Shown here in pieces: positions 18,877-28,828 of a stretch of DNA of 64,000 nt. This stretch comes from Lelliottia nimipressuralis (lineage in GTDB: Bacteria; Pseudomonadota; Gammaproteobacteria; Enterobacterales; Enterobacteriaceae). How positions within the stretch are numbered: position 1 is the first letter of the stretch; every line of letters starts with the position of its first letter. The notes under the pieces were generated by a model. That model had not been told where the DNA came from, searched no databases, and saw nothing but the letters and a program-made list of their open reading frames with translations. The stretch covers positions 172,781-236,780 of the forward strand of contig NZ_SDDX01000013.1 in NCBI RefSeq assembly GCF_004115925.1. The letters are read 5' to 3'. Both the position numbers and the translations under genes were made by a program.

Positions 18877-19464
18877 TCAGGAGATTGTTTCGCGTCGCGC
18901 GCTTTTAGGACGAAAAGCTGCTACCACTTGCGGATCGGTCTCAACGTACGGGCCGTCCAGTAACTGTATACAATACGGTACACTGGCAAAAATCCCCGCC
19001 ACCGCCACTTTCCCGTCTTCGGCTTTCACACCCTCAAGCGTCTCTTTGATCGACTTCGGCTGGCCCGGCAGATTGAGAATCAATGCCTGTTTGCGGATCA
19101 CCCCTACCTGGCGCGAAAGAATCGCCGTCGGCACAAAGTGCAGGCTTATCTGGCGCATCTGTTCACCAAAACCTGGCATCTCGCGATCTGCCACCGCCAG
19201 GGTCGCATCCGGCGTCACATCGCGGCGCGCAGGCCCGGTGCCGCCGGTGGTCAGCACCAGATGGCAGCTCATTTCGTCCACCAGCTCGCACAGCGTTTGC
19301 TCGATGATCGGCTGTTCATCCGGGATTAAGCGGGTTTGCACTTCAAATGGGGTGGTCAATGCGGCAGCCAGCCACTCTTCTAACGCCGGGATGCCTTTAT
19401 CGGCATAAACGCCGCTGGAGGCGCGGTCAGAAATCGACACTAAGCCGATGCGTAAGGTATTCAT
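18877..19464 (-). CDS. mog: Molybdopterin adenylyltransferase Mog
   Basis: Activates molybdopterin by adenylation before MoeA inserts molybdate. It has 195 residues, the E. coli length, from ATG 19464 (MNTLRIGLVSISDRASSG). AAGGGA lies 6 bases upstream, which favours this start over one five codons earlier. The MoCF signature TTGGTGPARRDVTPDA is near residues 70-85. It lies downstream of talB on the same strand, as in E. coli. The C-terminus (FRPKSARRETIS) matches the family. Confidence 0.96.
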   Translation of the reverse strand: MNTLRIGLVSISDRASSGVYADKGIPALEEWLAAALTTPFEVQTRLIPDEQPIIEQTLCELVDEMSCHLVLTTGGTGPARRDVTPDATLAVADREMPGFGEQMRQISLHFVPTAILSRQVGVIRKQALILNLPGQPKSIKETLEGVKAEDGKVAVAGIFASVPYCIQLLDGPYVETDPQVVAAFRPKSARRETIS

Positions 19465-19548
19465 ATCCATTCCCTTCATAACAATACTGATTAAGAGGAA
19501 TGATACACGCAGAGGGGAAAATCAGACAGGGGACGAAAGAAGTAACGT

Positions 19549-19569
19549 GGCCGGGAGAGGCTCCCGGCC
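19549..19569 (-). terminator. Hairpin after talB
   Basis: GGCCGGGAG and CTCCCGGCC form a perfect 9-bp stem with an AGG loop 12 bp past the talB stop codon. The minus-strand tail is not a clean T run, so some read-through to mog is possible. Confidence 0.65.
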
Positions 19570-19580
19570 ATGAAAAATGA

Positions 19581-20534
19581 TTACAGCAGATCGCCGATCA
19601 TTTTTTCCAGTTTTTCCTGGTCAACAGCAAACTTACGGATACCGTCCGCCAGTTTGTCTACTGCCATTGGGTCCTGGTTGTGCTGCCACAGGAACTCGGA
19701 CTCGGTGATACGCTCTGGACGCGCTTTCACTTCGCCGGTGTAGCTCAGTTTACGCTCCAGTGCGCCTTCGCTCTCTGCCAGCTCTTTCAGCAGCGCAGGG
19801 GCGATGGTCAGACGGTCGCAACCAGCCAGCTCGATGATTTCGCCGACGTTACGGAAGCTTGCGCCCATCACGACAGTCTCATAACCGTGCTGTTTGTAGT
19901 ATTCGTAGATTTCAGTGACGGAAACCACGCCTGGATCTTCAGATGCTGCGTACTCTTTCTTGTCGGTGTTGGCTTTGTACCAGTCCAGAATACGGCCCAC
20001 GAACGGAGAAATCAGGTACACGCCCGCTTCTGCACAAGCACGTGCCTGAGCGAAGGAGAAGAGCAGAGTCAGGTTACAGTTGATACCTTCTTTTTCCAGC
20101 TGCTCTGCAGCGCGGATGCCCTGCCAGGTAGACGCCAGTTTAATCAGGATACGATCGTTGCTGATGCCCGCATCGTTATACAGTTTGATCAGGTGTTTGG
20201 CTTTCGCGATAGACGCTTCGGTGTCGTAGGACAGACGCGCGTCAACTTCGGTAGAGATACGGCCCGGAACCAGTTTCAGGATTTCCAGACCGATGTTCAC
20301 AGCCAGTTTGTCAGTTGCATCCACAACCTGCTGCGCACGATCGTTGCTCTGGCCTTTCGCCCAGGTGACAGCTTCGTCGATCAGTTTGCGGTACTCAGGG
20401 ATCTGCGCGGCGTTAAGAATCAGAGAAGGGTTAGTTGTGGCATCCTGCGGCTGGTACAACTTCATTGCCGCGATATCTCCGGTGTCAGCTACGACAGTGG
20501 TGAACTGACGAAGGGAGGTCAATTTATCCGTCAT
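19581..20534 (-). CDS. talB: Transaldolase B
   Basis: An enzyme of the non-oxidative pentose phosphate pathway that moves a dihydroxyacetone unit between sugar phosphates. It has 317 residues, identical to the E. coli TalB length. The Schiff-base lysine lies in [13 protein letters not shown] (about residue 132), and the other signature is TTNPSLIL near residue 33. Strong codon bias suggests high expression. Mog follows downstream. Confidence 0.97.
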   Translation of the reverse strand: MTDKLTSLRQFTTVVADTGDIAAMKLYQPQDATTNPSLILNAAQIPEYRKLIDEAVTWAKGQSNDRAQQVVDATDKLAVNIGLEILKLVPGRISTEVDARLSYDTEASIAKAKHLIKLYNDAGISNDRILIKLASTWQGIRAAEQLEKEGINCNLTLLFSFAQARACAEAGVYLISPFVGRILDWYKANTDKKEYAASEDPGVVSVTEIYEYYKQHGYETVVMGASFRNVGEIIELAGCDRLTIAPALLKELAESEGALERKLSYTGEVKARPERITESEFLWQHNQDPMAVDKLADGIRKFAVDQEKLEKMIGDLL

Positions 20535-20760
20535 GATAGTGTTTCTCTTTTAACGTGCCCTGGATAATTCACGCTACCGACAGCCTGCCAGCAGCGGAAA
20601 AATGACAGGTTTACTTGTTAGGGGGATGTAACCGGTCTGCCATGATGATAACACGACGGAATGACAGCGCAACCGCAGACAGTGCGCTTACGGATAGTAT
20701 GGTAAACTCTGAATATTAACAGCGTGCTAATTAACAGCAGGCTTACTCAACAATCTAACC
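20535..20760. other. talB-yaaJ intergenic region, talB side
   Basis: These 226 bases must hold the talB promoter on the minus strand. I see AT-rich blocks but no hexamer pair I would stand behind, no open frame and no clear hairpin. The remaining 150 bp up to yaaJ are mostly an ERIC element. Confidence 0.4.
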
Positions 20761-20882
20761 TTACCCTAAAACATTCGCGTTGCAGACAGACGGCAGGCGA
20801 GCGAATCCCCGGAAGCGATACGTCCGTGACTGAGGTGAACGAGCACAGCCAACGCACCTGTGGCCCGAAGCAGGAAGGGTAA
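20761..20882 (+). repeat. ERIC (IRU) element in the yaaJ leader
   Basis: This 122-bp segment matches the enterobacterial repetitive intergenic consensus along its length: TTACCCTAAAACATTCG at one end, a GCGAATCCCC block, GTGACTGAGGTGAACGAGC (consensus GTGACTGGGGTGAGCG), CAGCCAACGCACCTG, and GAAGCAGGAAGGGTAA at the other end as the inverted terminus. It ends 28 bp before the yaaJ start codon, so it is very probably transcribed as part of the leader. It contains an in-frame GTG (20860) that could extend YaaJ. Confidence 0.88.
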
Positions 20883-20910
20883 GAAGGTGGCATCAACAAG
20901 AGGGACGTTA

Positions 20911-22341
20911 ATGCCGGACTATTTCTCGTTTATCAATGAAGTCCTGTGGGGCTCAGTAATGATTTATCTGTTACTGGGGGCCGGGATTTGGTTTACCGTT
21001 CGCAGCGGTTTTATTCAGTTTCGCTATATTCGCCAGTTTGGCAAAAGTCTTAAAAACAGCGTCAGCCCCCAGCCCGGCGGATTAACGTCTTTCCAGGCGC
21101 TCTGCACCAGTCTTGCGGCACGCGTCGGCAGCGGGAATCTCGCCGGTGTGGCACTCGCCATCAGCGCGGGCGGCCCTGGCGCCGTGTTCTGGATGTGGGT
21201 CACAGCCATTATCGGAATGGCGACCTCCTTTGCAGAGTGCTCGCTGGCGCAGCTCTACAAAGAGCGGGACAAGCACGGTCAGTTTCGCGGCGGCCCAGCC
21301 TGGTATATGGCCCGAGGCTTGGGCATGCGCTGGATGGGCGTTCTGTTTTCCCTTTTCCTTCTCGTCGCCTACGGTCTTATTTTTAACACCGTTCAGGCTA
21401 ACTCCGTGGCCCATGCTGTGCGCTATGCCTTCGACTTCCCGGAATGGATAACGGGTGTCGTCCTGGCGGTACTGACGCTGCTGGTGATCGTGACCGGTAT
21501 CAAAGGCGTTGCGCGCCTCATGCAGTGGCTGGTTCCGGCCATGGCCCTGCTGTGGGTGATCGCAAGCCTGGTGGTCACCGCCGCGCATCTCGAACAGGTT
21601 CCAGGGGTGATCGCTACCATTTTCAAAGCCGCGTTTGGCTGGCGAGAAGCCGCCGCTGGCGCACTGGGATACACCCTCAGCCAGGCGCTGACTGCGGGTT
21701 TCCAGCGCGGTATGTTCTCAAACGAAGCCGGTATGGGTTCGACGCCAAATGCGGCCGCGGCGGCAGCGTCATGGCCCCCTCACCCGGCGGCTCAAGGGAT
21801 CGTGCAGATGATCGGTGTGTTTACTGACACCATTATCATCTGTTCAGCCAGCGCGATGATTGTGCTGCTGGCGGGGCCAGTGCCTCATTCCGCAGATGCC
21901 GTCGGAATTCAGATCATCCAGCAGGCGCTGGTGAACCTCTCAGGCAGTTGGGGCGCGGGTTTTGTCTCGCTGATTGTGATTCTCTTCAGCTTCAGTTCCA
22001 TCGTCGCCAATTACATTTATGCCGAAAATAACCTGATATTCCTGCGCATCGATTCACGCAATACCCTGTGGTGTCTGCGCGTCGCGCTCGTCGGTATGGT
22101 GTTGACAGGTTCGGTGATGAGCCTGCCGCTGGTCTGGCAGCTGGCGGATGTGATTATGGCGCTGATGGCAATCACGAATCTGACAGCCATTCTGCTGCTG
22201 TCGCCGGTGGTGACGCTGATTGCCAGTGATTATCTACGCCAGCGGAAGCTGGGCGTGAGGCCGGTGTTTGACGCCACCCGCTATCCCGAAATCGAGTCAC
22301 AAATTGCCCCGGGCAGCTGGGATGATTTGCCACGGCAATAA
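20911..22341 (+). CDS. yaaJ: Sodium:alanine/glycine symporter family protein YaaJ
   Basis: An inner-membrane amino-acid carrier of the AGCS family, 476 residues with about 10-11 helices. Signature stretches include TSLAARVGSGNLAGVALAI, GGPAWYMARGLG and FSNEAGMGSTPNAAAAA, typical of Na+/alanine symporters. ATG 20911 is chosen because it gives the conserved MPDYFSFINEVLWGSV start and follows AGAGGGACG. An alternative GTG 17 codons upstream lies inside the ERIC element. It is divergent from talB. The substrate is not proven for YaaJ. Confidence 0.95.
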   Translation: MPDYFSFINEVLWGSVMIYLLLGAGIWFTVRSGFIQFRYIRQFGKSLKNSVSPQPGGLTSFQALCTSLAARVGSGNLAGVALAISAGGPGAVFWMWVTAIIGMATSFAECSLAQLYKERDKHGQFRGGPAWYMARGLGMRWMGVLFSLFLLVAYGLIFNTVQANSVAHAVRYAFDFPEWITGVVLAVLTLLVIVTGIKGVARLMQWLVPAMALLWVIASLVVTAAHLEQVPGVIATIFKAAFGWREAAAGALGYTLSQALTAGFQRGMFSNEAGMGSTPNAAAAAASWPPHPAAQGIVQMIGVFTDTIIICSASAMIVLLAGPVPHSADAVGIQIIQQALVNLSGSWGAGFVSLIVILFSFSSIVANYIYAENNLIFLRIDSRNTLWCLRVALVGMVLTGSVMSLPLVWQLADVIMALMAITNLTAILLLSPVVTLIASDYLRQRKLGVRPVFDATRYPEIESQIAPGSWDDLPRQ

Positions 22342-22407
22342 CAGTCATCGATCAAATCAGGCCGTTTTTTTGCTAAAGTCGCACTAAATTTCCTGCAAGG
22401 ACTGGAT

Positions 22408-23181
22408 ATGCTGATTCTGATTTCACCTGCAAAAACGCTCGATTACCAGAGCCCGCTCGCCACCGAGCGCTATACCCAGCCCGAACTGCTGGATCATTCC
22501 CAGCAGCTGATCCGCGAGGCGCGCAAACTTTCCGCCCCGCAGATTGGCAAGCTGATGAGCATCAGCGACAAACTCGCCGATCTCAACGCCACCCGCTTCC
22601 ACGACTGGCAGCCGGACTTTACGCCGAAAAACGCCCGCCAGGCGATCCTCGCCTTTAAAGGTGATGTGTATACCGGCCTGCAAGCGGAAACGTTCAGCGA
22701 AGCCGATTTCGATTTTGCCCAGCAGCACCTGCGTATGCTCTCGGGTCTTTACGGCGTGCTGCGCCCGCTGGATCTGATGCAGCCGTACCGCCTGGAGATG
22801 GGCATTCGTCTGGAAAACGCCAAAGGCAAAGATCTGTACCACTTCTGGGGCGATATCATCACCGAGAAGCTAAACGACGCGCTGAGTGCTCAGGGCGATA
22901 ACATCGTGATCAACCTGGCATCTGACGAATACTACAGATCCGTGAAGCCGAAAAAGCTGAACGCCGAGATCATCAAGCCGGTATTTTTGGATGAGAAGAA
23001 CGGTAAGTTCAAAGTGATCAGCTTCTACGCCAAGAAAGCGCGCGGGCTGATGAGCCGCTACATCATCGAAAACCGCCTGACGAAGCCAGAACAGCTGACT
23101 CACTTTAACAGCGAAGGGTATTTCTTTGACGGCGAAGCGTCAGGGAAAGGCGAACTGGTGTTTAAGCGTCACGAGCAGTAA
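22408..23181 (+). CDS. yaaA: Peroxide stress resistance protein YaaA
   Basis: A UPF0246/DUF328 family protein of 257 residues. In E. coli it belongs to the OxyR regulon and lowers intracellular free iron during peroxide stress, limiting Fenton damage to DNA; the mechanism may involve direct DNA binding. The N-terminal [13 protein letters not shown] and the [12 protein letters not shown] and [13 protein letters not shown] segments are family hallmarks. It follows yaaJ by 66 bp on the same strand. The start is the first ATG after AAGGACTGG. Confidence 0.95.
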   Translation: MLILISPAKTLDYQSPLATERYTQPELLDHSQQLIREARKLSAPQIGKLMSISDKLADLNATRFHDWQPDFTPKNARQAILAFKGDVYTGLQAETFSEADFDFAQQHLRMLSGLYGVLRPLDLMQPYRLEMGIRLENAKGKDLYHFWGDIITEKLNDALSAQGDNIVINLASDEYYRSVKPKKLNAEIIKPVFLDEKNGKFKVISFYAKKARGLMSRYIIENRLTKPEQLTHFNSEGYFFDGEASGKGELVFKRHEQ

Positions 23182-23248
23182 TTCCCCGTGGCGCTACGCT
23201 TCCCGGAGCGACTCGTCGCTCTGCTAAGCGCAGCGCCATCAGGCAGTG

Positions 23249-23545
23249 TTAATGATGTTTCCAGTCCGGCCCCTTGCCGTGGTTATCATGCTTATCGCCA
23301 TGACGATTATCATGAGGCTCGCGATGCTCGTCATGCGGATGCCAGCGGTTGTTGCGCCATTCGTAATGCGATTTCCACCAGTCATGGTCGCGCCAGCGGC
23401 CGCCATCCCAGTAGTGTCCGCTTTTATCCTGATCGCCAATCTGTAATTTAACCGCCGGGATCAGCGTGATCTCTCCGGCCTGTACCACTGCGGGAGCGAC
23501 CAGCATCAGCGAAAGTGCGAGCATTGCAGGTTTCAGTTTAGACAT
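23249..23545 (-). CDS. yaaX: Periplasmic DUF2502 protein YaaX
   Basis: A small secreted protein of unknown function, 98 residues from ATG 23545, which follows AAGGAG at a 7-base spacing. It has a signal peptide ([23 protein letters not shown], cut before GEIT). The mature part has [14 protein letters not shown], a Trp/His-rich YYWD-type middle ([14 protein letters not shown]), and a C-terminal tail packed with His, Asp, Arg and Lys that could bind metal. E. coli YaaX and YpeC have the same layout. It lies between yaaA and the thr operon end and is convergent with yaaA. Confidence 0.9.
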   Translation of the reverse strand: MSKLKPAMLALSLMLVAPAVVQAGEITLIPAVKLQIGDQDKSGHYWDGGRWRDHDWWKSHYEWRNNRWHPHDEHREPHDNRHGDKHDNHGKGPDWKHH

Positions 23546-23703
23546 AGGTGACTCCTTCATATTCTTGCCCAACGTGGGCCGATGTAAGGAGATTACGTGA
23601 GGGAAGTCGGGGATGTTATTCTCTGCAATCCTAATCTCTAAGTGAGCGCATTTATTGGGAATTTCTGCTTTTTCCCTGCATTTTTTCTCCTTATTTTCTC
23701 CAT

Positions 23704-23727
23704 AAAAAAACCGGGCGAACCCGGTTT
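23704..23727 (-). terminator. Terminator of the thrLABC operon
   Basis: AAACCGGG and CCCGGTTT form a stem around CGAA. The plus-strand A run at 23704-23710 becomes the T run on the minus strand. It lies about 58 bp past the thrC stop. Confidence 0.85.
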
Positions 23728-23750
23728 AGCTAGCTATGTGCGTTCTGTTA

Positions 23751-23777
23751 GCCGGTTAGGCGAAGCCGCCACCCGGC
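23751..23777. repeat. REP element after thrC
   Basis: GCCGGTTAGGCGAAGCCGCCACCCGGC is an imperfect palindrome of the REP/PU type, placed between the thrC stop and the operon terminator. Such elements usually protect mRNA 3' ends from exonucleases. Confidence 0.7.
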
Positions 23778-23784
23778 ACAACCC

Positions 23785-25071
23785 TCACCCGCGCGTCATC
23801 ATCAGCTGACGCAGCGCCGCAAAATCTGCTGGCAGAGTGTGGGACAGCAGCGGCAGATCGGCGCGATCGGCCAGCTCTCTCGGCAACGGCAGCGATTCAC
23901 CCAGGATCTCATCCACGCTCTCTTTGAACTTCGCCGGGTGCGCCGTTCCGAGGAACAGGCCGTACTCGCCCGGATTAAGCTGGTCGCGCAGCGCACGATA
24001 GGCAATCGCCGCGTGAGGCTCGGAGGTATACCCCACCGCTTTCAGCTCACGCATCGTCGCTTTGGTAGTGTCATCACTCACCGCCGCATAGCCGAGATCG
24101 CCCAGACGCCAGATCTTACGGCGGAACAGCTCTTCCACGCGCGGCCAGTTGTTCGGCTGGCTTACGTCCATCGCGTTAGAGAGCGTCGCCTGCGTCGCGT
24201 TTGGCGTCCATTTGCCATCTTTCAGGAAGCGAGGAACGGTGTCATTGGCGTTGGTCGCCGCGATAAAACGCTTCACCGGCAGGCCCAGTGATTTGGCCAG
24301 CAGCCCGGCGGTCAGATCGCCAAAGTTGCCGCTTGGGACAGAAATCACCAGCTGATTGCGAGCTTCCTGCGGCAGTTGCGACACCGCCTCGAAGTAGTAG
24401 CAAATCTGCGCCAGCAGACGGCTGATGTTGATTGAGTTCGCCGAGTTCAGTCCCAGCGCCACTTTCAGCTCTTCGTCGTCGAAGGCCTGCTTCACCAGCG
24501 CCTGACAGGCATCGAAATCGCCGTCGATGGCGACGGTTTCAATGTTACCGCCGAGGGTACAGAACAGTTTTTCCTGTAGCGGGCTGATTTTGCCCTGCGG
24601 ATAGAGGATCACCACGCGCACGTTTTTCAGGCCGTAAAACGCGTGAGCCACCGCTGCACCGGTATCACCAGACGTCGCCGTCAGAATGGTGACCGGTTTG
24701 TCGCCGCTGATGTGCGTCAGCATCTGCGCCATAAAGCGCCCGCCGAAATCTTTAAACGCCAGCGTCGGGCCGTGGAACAGCTCCAGACAGCCGATGTCTG
24801 GCTCAACGGATTTCACCGGTGCCGGGAAGGCAAACGCATTGCGCACGCGCGCTTCCAGCAGTTCGTGAGGAATTTCATCGCCAATAAAAGCAGAGAGGAT
24901 TTTCGCGCTGCGGCTGACGAAATCCTGCTTCAGCATTTCATCGACTTCCGTCAGGCTAAACTCCGGCAAATCATGCGGAAAAAACAGCCCCTGATTTTTG
25001 CCCAGCCCCTGAGTCACCGCCTGCGCGAAGCTCACCTGCTCGTTATGATCTTTAAGATTGTAGAGTTTCAT
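23785..25071 (-). CDS. thrC: Threonine synthase
   Basis: A PLP enzyme that converts O-phosphohomoserine to threonine, the last step of the pathway. It has 428 residues. The PLP lysine lies in LAFKDFGGRF (about residue 107) and the phosphate-binding loop is VPSGNFGDLTAG. It starts 3 bp after the thrB stop, so translation is tightly coupled. It is the last gene of thrLABC. Confidence 0.98.
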   Translation of the reverse strand: MKLYNLKDHNEQVSFAQAVTQGLGKNQGLFFPHDLPEFSLTEVDEMLKQDFVSRSAKILSAFIGDEIPHELLEARVRNAFAFPAPVKSVEPDIGCLELFHGPTLAFKDFGGRFMAQMLTHISGDKPVTILTATSGDTGAAVAHAFYGLKNVRVVILYPQGKISPLQEKLFCTLGGNIETVAIDGDFDACQALVKQAFDDEELKVALGLNSANSINISRLLAQICYYFEAVSQLPQEARNQLVISVPSGNFGDLTAGLLAKSLGLPVKRFIAATNANDTVPRFLKDGKWTPNATQATLSNAMDVSQPNNWPRVEELFRRKIWRLGDLGYAAVSDDTTKATMRELKAVGYTSEPHAAIAYRALRDQLNPGEYGLFLGTAHPAKFKESVDEILGESLPLPRELADRADLPLLSHTLPADFAALRQLMMTRG

Positions 25072-25074
25072 CGT

Positions 25075-26004
25075 TTATCCCAGTACTCGTGCGCCTGCCG
25101 TGTCCAGACGGCAAATATGAACAAAGCCTTCCTGATTTTGCAGGTAGTTTTTCGCCAGCCAGTCTGCCACGCGCTGCGCGGTGTCCGGCTTATCACAAAG
25201 GGCGAACAGCGTCGGGCCTGAGCCCGAAATACCGCACGCCTGCGCGCCGATATCCAGTGACGCCTCACGCGCTTCATTGAAGCCCGGCAGCAGTTTGGTG
25301 CGGTACGGCTCGGCAATCACATCTTTCATCAGCTTCGCGGCGAGCGCAGGCTGACGGGTATAGCAGGCGTGAATAAAGCCGGCCAGATGACGACCGTGCG
25401 CGATACAGTCCTGACGACGATACTGCGCGGGCAGAATCGCGCGCGCTTCAGCGGTCGAAACTTTAATCCCCGGATAGGCCAGCACCCATAGCCACTCATC
25501 AAAGCCTGGCACCTGCTGGCTGATAATGCCGTTCTCTTCGATCATCAGCTGCATCCCGCCAAGGAAGCACGGCGCGACGTTATCATAGTGAATGCTGCCA
25601 GAGATGCGCCCTTCCAGTTCGCCCATCAGTGACAGCAGGCGGGTGTTGTTAAGCGGTTTGCCGCAGTGTTCGTTCATCGCCACCAGCGCGGCGACGACGG
25701 AACAGGCGCTGGAACCCAGCCCGGAGCCAATCGGCATACTTTTTTCAAGGGTCATGGCGACCGGCACGTTTTTACCGATCTCCTGACAGAAGCGCTCCCA
25801 GCACTGGTAGACAATATTCTCGCGCGGCTCTGGCGGCAGCTTGTTGGCGAAGCGGCCAATATTATTGAGGCTGAAACTGTCCGCCGCTTCGACGGTGACG
25901 GTATCACCCAGCAGCGAACCGTCGAGGGGCGTTACCGCCGCACCCAGCACATCAAATCCGACGCTCATATTAGCGCTGGAAGCCGGGGCATAAACTTTGA
26001 CCAT
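25075..26004 (-). CDS. thrB: Homoserine kinase
   Basis: A GHMP-family kinase that phosphorylates homoserine at the expense of ATP. It has 309 residues. The ATP-binding GHMP motif is [18 protein letters not shown] (about 89-106). The N-terminus ([21 protein letters not shown]) and C-terminal [12 protein letters not shown] block are typical. One base separates it from thrA upstream and three bases from thrC downstream. Confidence 0.98.
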   Translation of the reverse strand: MVKVYAPASSANMSVGFDVLGAAVTPLDGSLLGDTVTVEAADSFSLNNIGRFANKLPPEPRENIVYQCWERFCQEIGKNVPVAMTLEKSMPIGSGLGSSACSVVAALVAMNEHCGKPLNNTRLLSLMGELEGRISGSIHYDNVAPCFLGGMQLMIEENGIISQQVPGFDEWLWVLAYPGIKVSTAEARAILPAQYRRQDCIAHGRHLAGFIHACYTRQPALAAKLMKDVIAEPYRTKLLPGFNEAREASLDIGAQACGISGSGPTLFALCDKPDTAQRVADWLAKNYLQNQEGFVHICRLDTAGARVLG

Positions 26005-26005
26005 G

Positions 26006-28468
26006 TTAAACTCCTAACTTCCATGACAGGGTACGCAGCAGATCGGCAAACACGCCCGCCGCCGTCACATCATTCCCTGCGCCGTAACCGCGAAGTACCA
26101 ACGGTAATGGCTGATAATAGTGGCTGTAAAACGCCAGGGCGTTTTCGCCGTTTTTCACTTTAAAGAGCGGATCGTTCCCGTCCACTTCAGCAATCTTCAC
26201 GCGGCACACACCGTCGTCTTCGATGTTGCCAACATAGCGCAATACTTTGCCTTCATCACGGGCTTTTGCGATACGTGCCGCAAAGTCGTCATCCAGCTGC
26301 GCTAAGCGATCCATAAAAGTAGCGACATCGCCGCTGTCATCAAAACCTGCAGGCAGCACCGGCTCGATGACGATATCCGACAGCTCCAGCTCACGGCCGG
26401 TTTCACGGGCAAGGATCAGCAGCTTACGCGCGACATCCATGCCCGAGAGATCGTCACGCGGGTCTGGCTCGGTATAGCCCAGCTCACGCGCTTCACGGGT
26501 GGCTTCCGAGAGGCTCATCCCTTCATCCAGCTTGCCGAAAATAAACGACAGGGAACCGGAGAGAATGCCGGAGAAGCGCTGCAGTTCATCACCCGCGTTC
26601 AGCAAGTTTTGCAGGTTCTCAATGACCGGCAGCCCCGCGCCGACGTTGGTGTCGTAGAGGAACTTACGGCGAGACTTGCTGGCCGCGGTGCGCAGCTGAT
26701 GGTAGTAATCCATCGACGAGGTGTTGGCCTTTTTGTTCGGCGTCACGACGTGGAAACCTTCGCGCAGGAAGTCAGCATACTGATCGGCGACGGCCTGGTT
26801 TGAGGTACAGTCCACAATCACCGGATTAAGCAGGTGATACTCTTTCACCAGACGAATCAGGCGGCCAAGATTAAACGGCTCTTTCGCCTGCGCCAATTCA
26901 TCCTGCCAGCTTTCCAGATTCAGCCCGTGGACGTTGGTCAGCAGCGCTCGGGAATTCGCCACGCCGCAGACGCGCAGATCGATATGTTTGTTCTTCAGCC
27001 AGCCCTGCTGACGCTTCACCTGCTCCAGCAGCGCACCGCCCACACCGCCGACGCCAATGATGAACACCTCGATCACCTGATCGGTGTTGAACAGCATCTG
27101 GTGCGTGACACGCACCCCGGTGGTCGCGTCATCATTGCTCACCACAACCGAAATCGAGCGCTCGGAAGAGCCCTGGGCAATGGCCACGATGTTGATGTTG
27201 GCGCGTGCCAGCGCGGCAAAGAATTTGGCGGAGATCCCGCGCAGGGTGCGCATTCCGTCGCCGACGACCGAGATAATCGCCAGGCGTTCCTGGATCGACA
27301 GCGGTTCCAGTAGCTCTTCTTTCAGCTCCAGATAAAACTCATCTTCCAGCGCACGACGGGCACGGCCACAATCCGCCTGCGGCACGCAGAAGCTGATGCT
27401 GTATTCAGAGGAGGACTGCGTGATGAGCACAACGGAGATACCGTTGCGCGACATCGCGGCAAACACACGTGCGGCCATGCCGACCATGCCTTTCATCCCT
27501 GGACCGGAGACGCTGAACATCGCCATGTTATTGAGGTTAGAGATACCTTTAACCGGCAAATCGTCTTCATCATGGCTCGCGCCAATCAGCGTGCCTGGCG
27601 CCTGTGGGTTGCCGGTATTTTTGATGAGGCAAGGGATCTGGAACTGAGCAATCGGGGAGATGGTGCGTGGATGGAGGACTTTTGCGCCGAAATACGACAG
27701 CTCCATCGCTTCCTGATACGACATCGATTTCAGCAGCCTTGCGTCCGGCACCTGGCGCGGATCGCAGGTATAGACGCCGTCAACATCCGTCCAGATTTCG
27801 CAACAATCGGCCCGCAAACAAGCAGCCAGCACGGCGGCAGAGTAGTCGGAACCGTTACGGCCCAGCACCACGAGTTCGCCCTTCTCGTTACCGGCAGTAA
27901 AGCCCGCCATCAGAATCATATGGTCAGCCGGGATTTTACTGGCGGCGATGCGACGGGTAGATTCGGCAATATCGACGGTGGATTCGAGGTAATGGCCCAC
28001 CGCCAGCAGTTTTTCGACCGGGTCGATCACCGTGACATGGTGACCACGCGCTTCCAGCAGGCCCGCCATGATAGCAATTGAGAGTTTTTCACCGCGGCAA
28101 ATCAGCGCCGCGTTGATGCCATCCGGGCATTGTCCCAGCAGGCTGATGCCGTGCAGGACATGTTTGATCTGTGCGAACTCTTGTTCCACTAAGGCTTTCA
28201 GCCGGGCGAGCGGGAAGCCTGGCTGGATATCTGCAAGCCCCTGAAGCAGCTCGGTAAAAATGCGCTCGGCATCGCTGATGTTCGGGAGAGCATCCTGGCC
28301 ACCGATGGTTTTTTCAATCATCGCCACCAGGTGGTTAGTAATTTTCGCCGGGGCAGAGAGCACGGTTGCCACCTGCCCCTGCCTGGCGTTGCTTTCCAGG
28401 ATATCGGCAACGCGCAGAAAACGTTCTGCGTTTGCCACTGATGTACCGCCGAACTTCAAGACTCGCAT
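26006..28468 (-). CDS. thrA: Bifunctional aspartokinase I / homoserine dehydrogenase I
   Basis: Catalyses the first and third steps of threonine synthesis and is feedback-inhibited by threonine. It has 820 residues, the E. coli length. The aspartokinase domain (about 1-300) starts with [13 protein letters not shown]. Two ACT-type regulatory regions follow (about 310-460, with [20 protein letters not shown]). The homoserine dehydrogenase domain (about 465-820) has the Rossmann motif [12 protein letters not shown] and the substrate segment [21 protein letters not shown]. Expression is set by the leader peptide and attenuator directly upstream. Confidence 0.98.
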   Translation of the reverse strand: MRVLKFGGTSVANAERFLRVADILESNARQGQVATVLSAPAKITNHLVAMIEKTIGGQDALPNISDAERIFTELLQGLADIQPGFPLARLKALVEQEFAQIKHVLHGISLLGQCPDGINAALICRGEKLSIAIMAGLLEARGHHVTVIDPVEKLLAVGHYLESTVDIAESTRRIAASKIPADHMILMAGFTAGNEKGELVVLGRNGSDYSAAVLAACLRADCCEIWTDVDGVYTCDPRQVPDARLLKSMSYQEAMELSYFGAKVLHPRTISPIAQFQIPCLIKNTGNPQAPGTLIGASHDEDDLPVKGISNLNNMAMFSVSGPGMKGMVGMAARVFAAMSRNGISVVLITQSSSEYSISFCVPQADCGRARRALEDEFYLELKEELLEPLSIQERLAIISVVGDGMRTLRGISAKFFAALARANINIVAIAQGSSERSISVVVSNDDATTGVRVTHQMLFNTDQVIEVFIIGVGGVGGALLEQVKRQQGWLKNKHIDLRVCGVANSRALLTNVHGLNLESWQDELAQAKEPFNLGRLIRLVKEYHLLNPVIVDCTSNQAVADQYADFLREGFHVVTPNKKANTSSMDYYHQLRTAASKSRRKFLYDTNVGAGLPVIENLQNLLNAGDELQRFSGILSGSLSFIFGKLDEGMSLSEATREARELGYTEPDPRDDLSGMDVARKLLILARETGRELELSDIVIEPVLPAGFDDSGDVATFMDRLAQLDDDFAARIAKARDEGKVLRYVGNIEDDGVCRVKIAEVDGNDPLFKVKNGENALAFYSHYYQPLPLVLRGYGAGNDVTAAGVFADLLRTLSWKLGV

Positions 28469-28490
28469 GGTTTACCTCGTGATCTTTGGT

Positions 28491-28526
28491 CGAAAAAAAA
28501 GCCCGCACTGTTCAGGTGCGGGCTTT
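28491..28526 (-). terminator. thr operon attenuator
   Basis: GCCCGCAC (28501-28508) and GTGCGGGC (28516-28523) form an 8-bp GC stem, extended by flanking A/T pairs, followed on the minus strand by eight T residues (plus-strand A at 28493-28500). It lies between the thrL stop and thrA. When Thr-tRNA or Ile-tRNA is short, ribosome stalling in thrL is expected to block its formation. Confidence 0.92.
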
Positions 28527-28548
28527 TTTCTGTTTTTCCTGTTACGCG

Positions 28549-28617
28549 TCAGCCCGCATCGTTACCTGTGGTAATGATGATGGTTGTTGTAATGGTGGTG
28601 GTGCTAACGCGATTCAT
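28549..28617 (-). CDS. thrL: thr operon leader peptide
   Basis: A 22-residue peptide, MNRVSTTTITTTIIITTGND followed by AG, with eight Thr and four Ile codons. Its job is to sense charged tRNA-Thr and tRNA-Ile by ribosome stalling. E. coli ThrL (21 residues) begins MKRIS and has more Thr alternating with Ile; here the run is rearranged into an Ile triplet. It starts at ATG 28617 after an AACATCC leader identical to the E. coli context, and is followed by the attenuator. Confidence 0.93.
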   Translation of the reverse strand: MNRVSTTTITTTIIITTGNDAG

Positions 28618-28828
28618 GGATGTTGTGTGCTCTGTGTTGTTTTCTGTCTGTCCTGTATTCTTTTAGGGTTAAAGTATCCGGCACCTTAAGTCAATGAATT
28701 TTTAATTTGATCACAATTTGTAACCCTTTCACGACCCGCTGCTTGCGGTTTTATTTTTATCCGGATACAACCAGTTGCAACCCTTATCGACAGACGGTTA
28801 ATCCATACGAAAAACAAATGTCAGGTTT

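Noticed and set aside
20800..20910. A riboswitch (glycine type was considered) upstream of yaaJ
   Set aside because: Sodium:alanine symporters can have glycine riboswitches, but the conserved glycine-aptamer core is absent and the sequence matches an ERIC element along its length.
23187..23247. Additional REP element between yaaA and yaaX
   Set aside because: There are REP-like bits (GGCGCTACGC, AAGCGCAGCGCC) but no complete palindrome; kept only as possible degenerate repeat.
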